Source: Pseudoscleropodium purum (lineage: Eukaryota > Streptophyta > Bryopsida > Hypnales > Brachytheciaceae). From it: 64,000 bases of DNA. The position numbers and the translations under genes are program-made. Below are positions 45,035-56,628 of the stretch, one piece after another. How positions within the stretch are numbered: position 1 is the first letter of the stretch; the number at the start of each line of letters is the position of its first letter. The notes below the pieces were generated by a model, which saw only the letters and a list, made by a program, of their open reading frames with translations, ran no database searches and had not been told where the DNA came from. The stretch covers positions 1,178,001-1,242,000 of the forward strand of contig OZ017804.1 of NCBI GenBank assembly GCA_963969395.1, written 5' to 3'.

Positions 45035-46375
45035 ATAGTCGATGCCAAGCATAGGGCAAGAATTTGTAAATGAGCTAGACTTGATTGTACATAAGCCATG
45101 ACGAGTGCTTTGAACACCCAAGATAGCAATACTTCCTTGGTTGCACCTCTTGACTTGTTTTTTAATATTCAAACATCTCTAAGCAAGCAAAATGCTTACA
45201 TAAGAGTCTGAAACAAGAAACACTAAAAAAAAAACATGTTTAGCACAACCGACTACTATGCAACTAGTGTCATGTACAACTATCATGCAACTAGTTTCCT
45301 TTCTATTAGCACCAAATCTAATGTAATTGTTTTATGTCGTTGTTTTATAACATTCATACATTTTTTTAGTTGCAAAAAACGACTAAGAAACAACTAGTGT
45401 CCTATACAACTATCATGCAACTATAAAATGACCATAGTTGTTTCCTAGTTGCTTTCTAGTTGTATACTACTTATTTGTTAGTTGCACACTAGTTGTTTCC
45501 TAGTTGCTTTCAAAGTTCATTCCTATTTATTTTATATCAATTGTCCCATATTAATTGTAAAGAGTACCATTTGATTGAACATATAAGACTTGTAAGTTAT
45601 TGTAGTCTTCTATAAGGAATTTTTTTGACAGAATCCTAAAATTTCTACAATTTGTAGATTTTTACAATCTATAGAAATAGAAAAAATAACTAAAATTTAA
45701 GAAATTTCAAATCAATGAAATTGAATTTTTGAAATCTAAAAAGAAAGTAGATCTAAAATTTTGAAATCTAGAAAAAGGTAGTTCTAAAATTCTAAAATCT
45801 AAAAAGAAGGTAGATATGAAATTTTAAAATCTAAAAATCATTGAGATTAATATTTTAAAATCTACAAACCTACAAGTTGCACACAAGGATGAAGTTCTTC
45901 GCATGTTGTCACATGACAAGAACCCCCGCAACTAGACTACAACTAATGCAACTTGTTCACTGCAACTAATGCAACTTGTTTACTACAACTAAAGATTCTT
46001 GATTGTCACCTAGTTGCAAACATCTTGTGCAACTACAAAACAACTTGCACAATGTAGACATGTAATTGCAAAATCCCTCATTTTCCTCTAGTGAAACATC
46101 CTAATGGTGTATCGCTTGGGAAATAAGGAACGGAATGATTAAGAGATCTACTTCCACACTATGATCTATTTTGACAACATCCACAGTCACATAAGAACCA
46201 TAATCGTCAAGGATGAAAAGATGATGATAACTAAGAGAATTTTCTGAACAACTTTGATTCATATGTTTTAACAAAGTTTTCTATCCAAGCCTTCAATAGA
46301 TTCTATATCACCTATGCATGTGCTTCCTTGCCATAGATGCATTGGCTTCACAATCCTTGATGTAGTTATGTAGAG
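45035..46375 (-). pseudogene. pogo/DDE_1-like transposase pseudogene, split by a CACTA element
   Basis: Upstream part (46375-46094): YIKDCEANASMARKHMHR, then FILDDYGSYVTVDVVK with the catalytic Asp region (LDGHGSHVT in intact relatives) and IIPFLISQAIHH*DV, matching LPSHTSHALQPLDV. Downstream part (45217-45035): RDV*ILKNKSRGATKEVLLS and WVFKAL, matching the RDVW-LKNKGRGA-KE-LA-WV segment. This is the C-terminal half of the DDE_1 endonuclease family related to pogo and jerky. Stops occur in both parts and the N-terminal DNA-binding part is not visible. Excising the CACTA element and one 3-bp duplication rebuilds DVSCF in frame. Confidence 0.75.
45221..46093 (-). mobile_element. CACTA-type element E, copy 2
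   Basis: 873 bp, inverted relative to copy 1. Left CACTAAAAAAAAAACATGTT, right (reverse complement) CACTAGAGGAAAATGAGGGA, flanked by AAA on both sides (45218-45220, 46094-46096). Many GCAACTA/TAGTTGC subterminal words. Lacks the nested 163-bp foldback of copy 1. Confidence 0.9.
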
Positions 46376-47244
46376 AAGTATTAACCTTTAAATACTCAAA
46401 AAAGCCCAAAATGGCCTTCAACTTTTTATACAATATAGTATGTTTGGCCTTAATGGGATTCACTATTCACCTTTTCTACTTTTCATTAATTGTACAATAA
46501 GTGCACTCTTGTCTCTGCTGAATGGCCTTAGTTGGACAATTGTGATTAGATGGCTCATTTGCTCATTCACTCTGAATCCTTTTTATTAATGTAGTTTGTT
46601 GGAATGCATGACAAAAGGACAAAATTGTAGATAAAAATAGTAATCACTTAGTGAAAATTTGTGCAATGTCAAGCTTTCATGCCATGTACATTATTGCAAG
46701 GTATATTGTATTGTATACAAATTTTAGAAATTGTATACCAAACCTCTAAAAATTTAGAAACTTGAGATGCAATAGTTAGTACATGTTATCAATTAATACA
46801 ATACAACACCAAAAGTCAATCCCACTCATTTGGAATAATTGAACACACACTTTGCACTACAATCTTGGCTTAAACTAGCCCCCCTTCATTGCACCCAGCT
46901 TGAGCTTTCAATTCATTGCAATTCCAAATGTGAGACAATTTGTAACCTCACTCTATCGTACTTTTAAATTTTCATAAAAAATAGATACAATATTTAGATA
47001 CAAGCCTAGAGCCCTTTCAATGCCTAAGCCTTCTGACATATGTAGAGCAATTTTGGGATGCTACTTTCTAAACCAACGAAAACATCTTTGCCTTGTCATA
47101 ATTCCTTCATCAAAATGTGTCATCCATAATTGGGTAGCTTTTGCTACCTTCACTTTTAACAATGTGTGATTTGTAGAGGCATCTTTTGAGTGGATAGTAA
47201 AGAGAGGTACCCAATATCCACCCAAAAGTGACTAATAGTGCTCA
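46376..47244. other. AT-rich stretch, no gene recognised
   Basis: Begins with TTAACCTTTAAATACTCAAA (46383 onward), reminiscent of the family B terminus, but no mate was found. Nothing else supported. Confidence 0.4.
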
Positions 47245-47720
47245 TTTTTGGATTTTAAAGGTTTTAAAATTTTTAATTTGCAACCCCCCCCCCCTCCCTT
47301 TTTGAAATTTTCAAAAATCAACGTAGTAACAATCCATATGAGATTATTCCTCTCGTATCTATATCCAATATTGAATTCATATCCGGTTCCTATATTTAAT
47401 ACTCATCCCGTATCTGTATATGATATTATATACATATCTAGTAACCATATTCATCCCATACCCATATCTAGTATTGTATTTGTATCTAGTACATGTATTT
47501 AGTATTCATCCTATATTTGTAGTTGGTATTGTGTATGTATCGAATATTCATTTTATATTTCATATTTGGATGGCTCAAATTAAATCTTACAAGATCAACG
47601 GCTTGTGATTTTTTGAGAAATCAATGGCAATTTTGAGGATAAGTATTTTTTCTTAAAAAAAATCAATGACCTATAAATTTTTTGAGAGAAGGGGAATTAA
47701 TGCAAACCAGGGGGAGCCAT
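47245..47720. repeat. Complex repeat of family G, copy 2
   Basis: A poly-C run (47284-47295) followed by a long tract of degenerate TATCTAGTATT/CATATCC words (47335-47550), then ACGGCTTGTGATTTTTTGAG and a related downstream phrase, as in 29060-29525. Confidence 0.5.
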
Positions 47721-50700
47721 CTTTTGAGAGGATAGTGATGTTGATTGGATCCTCGTGATATATTTCACAATTTTTTCTTCTTCTTCTTGTTTGAGAAACA
47801 ACTTCTTTCTTTTTTTGCAAGACAAAATGAGCCCCATAGCATCTTTAAAGTATTTTGAAGAATATTGTGGTTGTGGTTCATGGTTGTGGTTTTTAATTAG
47901 ACACCCTTTTTCAACAACATCCATATTTGCTTTCAATTGTTCATTGTTTTAGTTTATTTCTATTAATAATTTTTGTCCCTTACTTTTGTTTTGAAAAATA
48001 TAATGTGCAACTTAAAAAGAAATTGGGCATGTAGCCACATCAACCACAATTTTTTACCATCCCATGTCAAAAACCCTAGAATTAAATTGGTAACCCACAA
48101 ATTTTGGCCCAATGAACCCATGATCCCAAACAATAGAGTCGTGACCATCACCCTAACCTCTATTTAGTGCCTTGGAAGTCCCCCAATCTTCCCCATGTAC
48201 TAATGCATGAAGCTGGATATTGTTGTTGTAGGAGGCATGCATTGTCTTCTATTTAGTTGTTAATTAAGACTTTCAATTCACAATCCCTTCCTAGTTTGCA
48301 AGGACTACTCATTACATTGTTGAAGATGACTAATGTTCTACTATAGTCCTTATCCTTGAGGTTTGTGAGTGTTTATTTACTCACCCTTGGTAAATAGACA
48401 AGTACAACGAGGTTTTAGTTTCTATGTGAATTTTTATTGTGAAGGGTGTCTAGGCGTTGTCTATTGTACCTTCCAAGAAATGAATCTTTTCTAAGGCCTA
48501 AATGACCTAAACTTGCAATATAACCCACAAAAACCTACCCTAATTGCAAGAAATAAGCTTAGTGGTCAAATTGCTATGGTCTTTGTGGTTCCTTAAGGAA
48601 AATGTTTTTAGCCTCAAATTAAAGACATGAAGTCAAAGATCATGTCAAGCCATTTCTAAAAACATCAAATTCAAAGTATTCCGACTTTCCTAGCATGCAT
48701 CACCAAGGTATGGTAGGGAGGAAGATTTCTAGAATTAGTATAACCAAGGACCAAAAATCAACAAAGAATATATAATCACTTTAACAAGTTAAAAACAACA
48801 ATTCCAAATCAACCAATAAGAAGTCGTAAGATTTGAAGGGACTCCTCAAGTCCTTCAAAGCTTGTGGAAATCCAACAATTAGAGATTGAAATGCTCCAAA
48901 AACACATGTTTTGCAATTGTGGCCCCAAATGGTCAAAAAGTTCAATTAAATGGACTAACATGTCAAAATATCAAAAAGTAGCTACAAGGGGTGTTTTGAG
49001 AAGAGAATGAGTACCCCTTTAGATGTTTTCAAAGTCACTCATTCCCCCCCCCCCCCCCCCCTCCTTGTTTCCTACGTGGTAATCTTATCATTTAGGATTT
49101 TCATCCTAATCTTCAATTTTTGGCTTTCTACGTTGAACTAATACTCTAACTTTTGAAAAAAGACTCCAAATTCACAAATGGATTTTGCCATTGGCTTTTG
49201 AAGACCATTCTTAGCATGAAAGAACCTTCAATCCTTTTTATAACACCAACATAAAACCAAAAAGAATTTAAACTTTTGGAGGTTGACTTTTTTGTGAAAA
49301 GTAACTAGCCTAGGCTTTTTAGTAGGTGTGAATGAGAAATGAAAGACATAATTTGGGCCTCATTCTAATTTCATACGCTCATAGAACACCAATCAACTCC
49401 ACCATAATCTTTAAATTTACCAATAATTAAAGAATCTTGTCAATTTAAGGACTTTTGGCTATCAAAATGTTTCAAAACTAGTTGAAGAATCTTTCTAATA
49501 TAAAAAAATTAATTTAATTTTCAGTTGGATTTTACTGCACCTTGGGTAATTTTTATAAATTTTCCATCATGAATTTTGGCTATTGATTGTTTAGAAGAAT
49601 ATTTGAAGTCTTACTACCAAAAATTCTAGAATTTTTTGTAGAACCTCTCATATAATTTCACAAAAGATGTCCAAGCTCATATTCTTATTTTGTGCATTTG
49701 AAGAAGGAAAATCAAATCACACTATTTTCTTTAATTTTTAGTAAATAGAGAATCTTTCATTCGAAAAAAAATCTTGGCAAAATAATTTCACCATTGAATC
49801 TCTAGCATGATTTCCACCAAGAATCACTTTACTTAGATTGTACATGCCTTTCACTGGTCTATCTTGAGTTTTCTTTACTTGTAGACTAAAAATTGAGATT
49901 TCAACTATCTCATAAAATGAAATGGGAAATTGAAACTTTTCTCCTAAAATCGATTTAAGGTTCTTACATAGGTTCCTTCAAACTAATTTAACCATGTCTT
50001 GTCATGTGCAAGGCAAATTTAGACAATTTGGGCAATTTCTACTAATGAACCATAATTTGTACAACTTTCAATTTTTTTTATCATATACATACAAAGAATT
50101 TGGATTTAGTTTAGTAAAAACACTCTATTTGGGACCAAATTCTATATTGGCATGTAACATATCTAGTTTGGTTTTACACTCTTTGTTTTTTTTAATATAA
50201 CAAATTACACTCAAAATAGCAAAAGTGGAAAAAAACAAAACAAAACATTGAATTCCAAATGATGAAATAGGAGCTTGCATGGTTTATTGAATCTCTTTAG
50301 ATTCCATTGCTCCCATATCCAATATCTTTTGGAGCTTACTACATTAGAAGTCTCATCTTTTTCACTATCATCATGCAACATAAGATCCAATGTTGGGCCT
50401 TCTCCTACTACTTTCATGACTTTGGGGCAACACCATGTTTGAAAACTATTGATACTATCAAAGCATCTTTGAACCATGGAAAATCTTAACAATTTTTGTA
50501 GATTCCAATCATTCTTGCATATGCAGTCTTCAAATTATTCTTCATGAATCTTCATCTCTATTAATGAAATTATAAGTTTCTTCCTCAACTCTCTTGCCTT
50601 TTTCCTTGAAGTCTTCCATCTCCTATCCAAATTTGGACCCTATCTCTTTCCTTACATAGTTTCAATCTCAATTCCAATCCAATCTTCAAAGTCCATTAAC

Positions 50701-50897
50701 AAGTTTTTTTCCTACATCCACTTCTAAATATATGATGTTATGAACCTTCAATTGAATTAAAGACTATTGTAGAAACTTTTTGTAGAAATCAAAGGCGAAG
50801 AAAGTTCATGCTAAAGAAGTTTAGAGCATGTTCACGCAAAGTTAGTTCATTCAAAGTATTCATGAACTCTTATAAATTCAAAGCAACACAATGTAGA
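47721..50897. other. AT-rich stretch, no gene recognised
   Basis: Only a (C)18 run at 49044-49061 stands out. Open frames of 60-93 codons at 47697-48167 and 50211-50492 match no family I know and have no supporting splice or terminal structure. Confidence 0.45.
49044..49061. repeat. (C)18 homopolymer
   Basis: Uninterrupted run of 18 C. Length may be uncertain. Confidence 0.85.
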
Positions 50898-51842
50898 TTA
50901 ATCCCTAAGGGACCAAATTGCGTTTTTTGACAACATTTTGGATAGCTCATTATGAATGTAATTTTTATTTTTTTTCTTTGAAATTTCCACAAAACATGTG
51001 CCCAAGGAGTAATTTTAAGGCCCAACAATTTTCGTAACTTTTGACCACAATTCAAAAGTTATTGCATGATATGCAGTTTTCAATGCTTGGTAGGCTGTCC
51101 TAAATTTTTTCAAAAAATCACTTTATTTTAAAATAAAAATTTGAAATTGATTTTCTAAATTTATATATATGTAGAAAGATTTGAATCATTCCATTTTGAT
51201 TTATGAGATGAAAGTTATGAGGTGTTCTAGTTTGCAAGTAGTTGTGGATTTTCTACTCTAAAATAAATTTTGGAGTCCTTTATTTAACTCAATTTTTAAT
51301 ATTTTTTGAAAAAAAAAAATCATATGATGTAGATTTTTTATTACTACATTAATATATTACAATTATTATATATATATATATATGGAATTGACATTTTTCA
51401 ATTTTATAATTAAATTCTTAACAATTTAGTATTTGAATCATTTTGTATTTCTTTCTACTTACTATTTTTTTCCTATATATTATACAATTCCAAATGATCT
51501 AAAAAATATCAAACATGTAGCCAACTTGCCTTGAAGAATGAATCAAAAGAATAACTACCATTTTTGTCTTTTTTTCATAAAAATGTGACCTTGTGAAGTG
51601 CAACTCCCTGGTTTTTTGCAAGGCTAAGAAAAAGATTTTTGCCAATTCAAATACTTATATCTTGCAATCTACACAGTGGAAATTTTTGAAATTTTTTCCA
51701 AATCTTTTCAAACTAACTTACTACAAGATCCTAAGATTAAATGTGTCTAAAAATATGTTTTTTTCTAAAATTTGATAAATGTATTAGAAATGATAGTTTT
51801 AGAGTATTGTTGAAAACAAAGTCTCTCATCTTTAGGGTTTAA
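50898..51842 (+). mobile_element. Family A TTAA element, copy 8
   Basis: 945 bp. Left TTAATCCCTAAGGGACCAAA, right (reverse complement) TTAAACCCTAAAGATGAGAG. Internal blocks in forward order. A (TA)n run at 51366-51381 is expanded within it. Confidence 0.9.
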
Positions 51843-52779
51843 TGGAAGGGTAGTTGGAAAATTAATTTAATTGCAAATTTATAACTTTCTTATACAAATT
51901 TTCAACAATAGTGTGATTGTTTATAGATTGAGACAAAAACAAATTGGATCCAAGAATAATACAAAGCTAACACAATGAAAATTGAATTTGTGGCATTTTT
52001 TAGCCATCATTTTAGACAGCCATCACATCAAATAATATTGGTTAAAATTCTAATACAAATTAGACAAGAAGTCATTTAATAAAGATCCTCGTGTAAATTG
52101 TCCATTGTGCCATATCAACTTTGCCATTTTAAAACCTATTTCCTACTGTATTCCCAATTGAAAAAATACCACCAATGATCTTGATTTCTTTCAATGACTT
52201 GGATCTCTCAACTTCCAAACAAACTACACTATACTTTAGAGCATTTTTTAGGTGTTGTAGAGTGACTAGCATTCATTTAGGAATTCCTACCTTGTTATTG
52301 TAGATGTTAGATTGTAACTTCCAACCTTTGGCTAACTTTTCTTTAACTACTTTATTGTTTCTAGACTATCAACCTTAAATTAACATTCCAACTTTTGCCC
52401 CAAGATTGCTTTCTTCACCTTAGGACATCTGTTTTTTTTTGTCTTCTTTCTTCTTTTGTTTTTTGTAATCCGGATTTTGTCTACTTTGCAAAACACCCAT
52501 GACTATAGTATAGAGGTTCAATATCCAGGGAATGATCAAATAGTATAATGTATTGCGACTAGAGTCACTTTTATAAATAGAACTAATTGTTCAATGTCAA
52601 TTCTAAATGGAAATAATGTTAAAATATCCCATTGATTTTAGGCATTGGAGTCACTCATTTATCCAATAACTAGTTTCCGTTTGACACACATAGATGCATA
52701 ATACAAATATGTTGTTCCAGTCTTATCCTAATATGTTGGTTCAAATAAGAAGCTCGCTTATGCGAGGGAAAACATAACA
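51843..52779. other. AT-rich stretch, no gene seen
   Basis: No supported feature. Confidence 0.5.
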
Positions 52780-53680
52780 CATAGCTTTAAACTCACAAGT
52801 CTTCATTTCCTATTGCATTCACTTAAAGCATAGGCTCACAATGTCCGCTTAAAACATCACTCATCATTCATCAAACCACATATTGGTATGAACAATTTCA
52901 TCACACTTTAGTGTCTCAATATTTGCTTATAGCATTTTATAATAAATTGCTTGAAGTTATTTTATCAAAACAATTTAACCGCATACTCACTCAGTTCACT
53001 ATAAAGCTATCTAGTTACTTCAAACATTCACAAACACAAGGCTATGATTTTTACTAATTCTCAATCATACTACCTTAATCAAATTAAATTCAGTCTTACA
53101 AATTCTAACACAACTTCAAGCTATAACTTAAAACACAATTATCTAATCATTGGATATACACACAAATTCATACATTCATCCAATCACTGGAATTTCTACA
53201 ATAAATATACAATCTAAGTATATTTTATATTATACTCATATAATATTCAATGCAAATGCTTGAAGTTGTTTCTCAACAGTAAACTCATTATAAGTCGCTT
53301 AAAGTGTACAACACTCCCAAATTTGCTTTAAGCATGACAAAGGGACATACACATTTAAGCAAACACAAACTCGTTCAACTATTCAAACATTATACATCAC
53401 AGTTAATTGATTTAAGCTACAAATTTCCACTCAAACAAATTGCTTCAAGTCTCCATCCAATCACACACACTACTCCAAGCAAATACAACAACCAATTTGA
53501 TTCAATTAAATATACACAGTCATGGCTTTAAGCTTAAGAAATTAAGAATTCCTTTCACAAGAAATTACACAAACAAAATGAATGCCCAATACTAGGACTT
53601 GAAACATAATTACAAACAATCAATTGTCCAATCATTGGGACTTACACACAATTCCAAAAATAAATGTTTAAAGCTTTATT
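52780..53680. repeat. Array of about 16 dispersed palindromic 11-mers, TGCTTWAAGCA
   Basis: Near-matches include AGCTTTAAAC (52783), ACTTAAAGCA (52821), CGCTTAAAAC (52846), TGCTTATAGCA (52924), TTGCTTGAAGT (52948), ACTTCAAGCT (53112), ATGCTTGAAGT (53257), CGCTTAAAGT (53296), the perfect TGCTTTAAGCA (53324), ATTTAAGCAA (53353), GATTTAAGCT (53409), TTGCTTCAAGT (53440), ACTCCAAGCAA (53472), GGCTTTAAGCTT (53524) and GTTTAAAGCTTT (53667). Interleaved side motifs are CTAATCATTGGA (53144), CCAATCACTGGA (53181) and CCAATCATTGGGA (53628). The intervening sequence is unique and non-coding. Confidence 0.75.
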
Positions 53681-55687
53681 ACAAAAGATTGTTCATTGAA
53701 CATTGGAAAAACTAGAAAACTTGGACACACACATGAATAGAACAACAACAACAATATGAAATAGAGAGTATCCTCCAAGAAGAAGATCCTCCAAGCCATA
53801 CAATACCAACCTAAGTACCCTTCCAAACCCAACTCGGTTAAACCGTTAACAACTCAATTGTTTGACTCCCTTGAAACCCCATGACAATACTTAGAATCAA
53901 TAACATTTAAACTCCTATCACCATGTATTCTTAAAATCAAGTCTAATTTGAATCCTATTCACAAAAAAAAAAAAAAAAAAAAAATGTTTATTCAACAAAT
54001 TTACACGCTTACATTTCCTAAAGCTGAATTGATTCTTAGAGTCTTTATGTAGGGTCACAATATAATTTTATAATATCCATGAAAAATTTTACTACTAAAA
54101 AACATTATCCAACACCAAATTTATTGTCCATTTGAATCTACATAAAAAAAATGCTATAATCCTAAAAATTCAAAGCAAACTAGCTATTTGGATAAATGGA
54201 ATTGCTAGCTTTAGGGGCCAATTGTCGTGGTTTCAATTTGTGATATTTTCTACTGATTTTCTAATTTTGATTTGATAACATCATCTATTGGATAACAATA
54301 TCTCATGAAATCTAGTGGTAATAATTTATGAAACTATTACATAATATTAAAATTTTATAAGTTTTTTTGCTTAAAAACCATGAACAAAGCTAAGAACAAA
54401 ATATTAATATTCTTAACCTCTAGAGTCAATTGTTCTTACAAGGGGAAAAATGAATTATAGGTAGACTTTTACAATTTCAACTTTTACAATTTCAACTTCT
54501 GTTGCAATTTTTTGAATTAAAAAAAAAATACATTAGCTTATGAAAATATAGTTTCGTTTCAATTGGTATCTAAGAGCAAAGTTATGCCATTGTAAATGCA
54601 AATTTCAATTCATTGGGCAACAAAGAAAGTCCACAAAAATTGAAATAAAAATTTGAAAATTTTGTTTATAATAGATTATATTTTGTCAATATAAAAAGTT
54701 TTGATTCATTCCAATTGGATTAGTGATGTGGAAGTTATGGAGCTTCTTTTTCTATAGGCAATCTTAGCATCTTCTTGAAAAAATAACTTAATGGATTGTT
54801 TTTAAACTCAATTTTTGAAAATTTTGAAAAAATAAATTCTACAAGGTTTAATATGCTTATTAGAATAAACCCTTTGAATTAGTGTGTTTCAATTCCATCT
54901 TAGATATAATACTAATTTAGATTTTCTTCAATTTCAAGTCTACTTCTTTTTAATAGTTTTTTAAAAGAAGATTTTTTTAATGAAAATCAAGGGGGGGACC
55001 TAAAACTTTCAATTTAATTATTTAATGCAAATTCTTTACTTATAGACAGGAGAAGGGGAAAAAAAATACAAATGTAGGTTTCAATTTTAGGAGATGGAAT
55101 TCTAAAAATGTAGGAGGAATTGAAGAGATAAGAAGCAAGAATACTAAAACAATGCAAAACTTACCCTTCTTCCTTCTACCTTCAAACATGACTTTTCCTT
55201 GGGACATCCTTTTGCAAGTAGGAGTACGAGGAGGTGTAGAATTTGGCCAAAGGTTGTTAATAGATTCTCTTGCTACTTGATGATAATACATGTGCTATCA
55301 TTTTTCCAGTTTGGGATGCTTGAACTACTCTCTAGTACCACTAGGTCAATTGAAAATGGAAGTAATTGCTTTGCAATAATTTGATTACAGTTTGGATTTG
55401 CAAAGTAGAAGCATGAAGGTCTAAAACCCAATAATGTAGCTTTCCACAATCATGCTCCTAAAAACTCCAAAGATGTGATTCCTTACACTCTCTATTGCCA
55501 ATAACTAATATCTTCTTTGTCTTAGCTTCCCTTTGAGATGTCCCACCAAGCTATTGTTGTTCCTTTTTTTGGTTTATAAGGGTTACTATTCTTTCCATAT
55601 ATATATATATATATATTTATTATTATTTTTGCTAGATTGTGCCATTGCTCTAAGTTATGGTGTTGTATTGAGCATGTGTAGATCTAG
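53681..55687. other. AT-rich stretch, no gene seen
   Basis: (A)22 at 53963-53984 and a (TA)n run at 55598-55617. No supported gene. Confidence 0.45.
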
Positions 55688-55976
55688 CATTAGAAGATTT
55701 TCAGCCCCCTTAGAGGGCTATGAGTTCCATGGGTTGCCAACATCAGGAGAATAGCCTCGCAGTAGCCTGTAGCTATTGCCTGACGTGGCATGGCAACTAC
55801 CACGACACCCAAAACAATTCAAAAAAAATTATTGTTATTATTTTGCATTCTAAATTTTTCAAATCTTTTTTCTTCAAAAAAACAAAATCTGACAATGGAT
55901 GTTCCTAATTTGCCAAGGAACAACATCAAGGGAACAAGCCTAAAACGGCCCTCTAGCCCCCCTAAATCTCTTTTGA
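55688..55976. mobile_element. Family D MITE, copy 5
   Basis: About 289 bp. Left CATTAGAAGATTTTCAGCCC. Right end diverged (reverse complement CTATCAAAAGAGATTTAGGG). The centre reads CTGACGTGGCATGGCAACTA. The right boundary is approximate. Confidence 0.7.
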
Positions 55977-56628
55977 TAGGTAAAATAGGAAAGTAGTTTA
56001 TTTGCAAAATTTTGGAAGTTGAAAGCATCAATTACTCCATGAAGACATGTTAAGTGCATTAAGTTTAATATTGTAAATAATTTGCAATTGGAGGCTTCAA
56101 TTGATGTGAGAGATTATGGTTTGGATGTTTTGAGTAACCTAGGAATGCATGAATTTAAAAATTTGGTCTTCTTGTTCATTGTAGAGAATCATAAATGTAC
56201 TTATAAGCAAAGCAAACTAAAAGTTGTGGATCCAAGAGTTGCAAACGCTTTTTAGATGATTGAATTATAGTACCTTTTACAAAATGATGAATTTCATGAT
56301 ATGGTTTCAAAATTTTGTTATAAATTTAGATAAGTGTAGATTAGGATAATATATAAATTTATAAAATCACTCAATAGTATATTAAATTTGTTATTAAAGG
56401 AGAGTTTCAAATAGGATTATGAAATGGTCTTTCCAAACCTACCAAGAATCACAACAATAATATTTTGTATTGCAATTTCTTCTCACTAAGCCTAATTGCA
56501 TTTTACACTCCACTTTTAATGGCCACAAGGCTTAGATTTTGGCACTTAATTCTTCATTTTATTTTCCTCTTCAAAGCTTTTGTCCAGTTTTTTTACTTTC
56601 GTAATCTTTTTCTTTATAATCTCTTTGT
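55977..56628. other. AT-rich stretch, no gene seen
   Basis: No supported feature. It leads into the third motif array. Confidence 0.5.

Noticed and set aside
46383..46410. TTAACCTTTAAATACTC as a third family B copy.
   Set aside because: Only about 20 bases resemble the terminus and no internal B block or right end follows.
50211..50492. 93-codon minus-strand open frame with a plausible-looking product.
   Set aside because: No motif, no homologous second copy and no splice or element boundary to support it.
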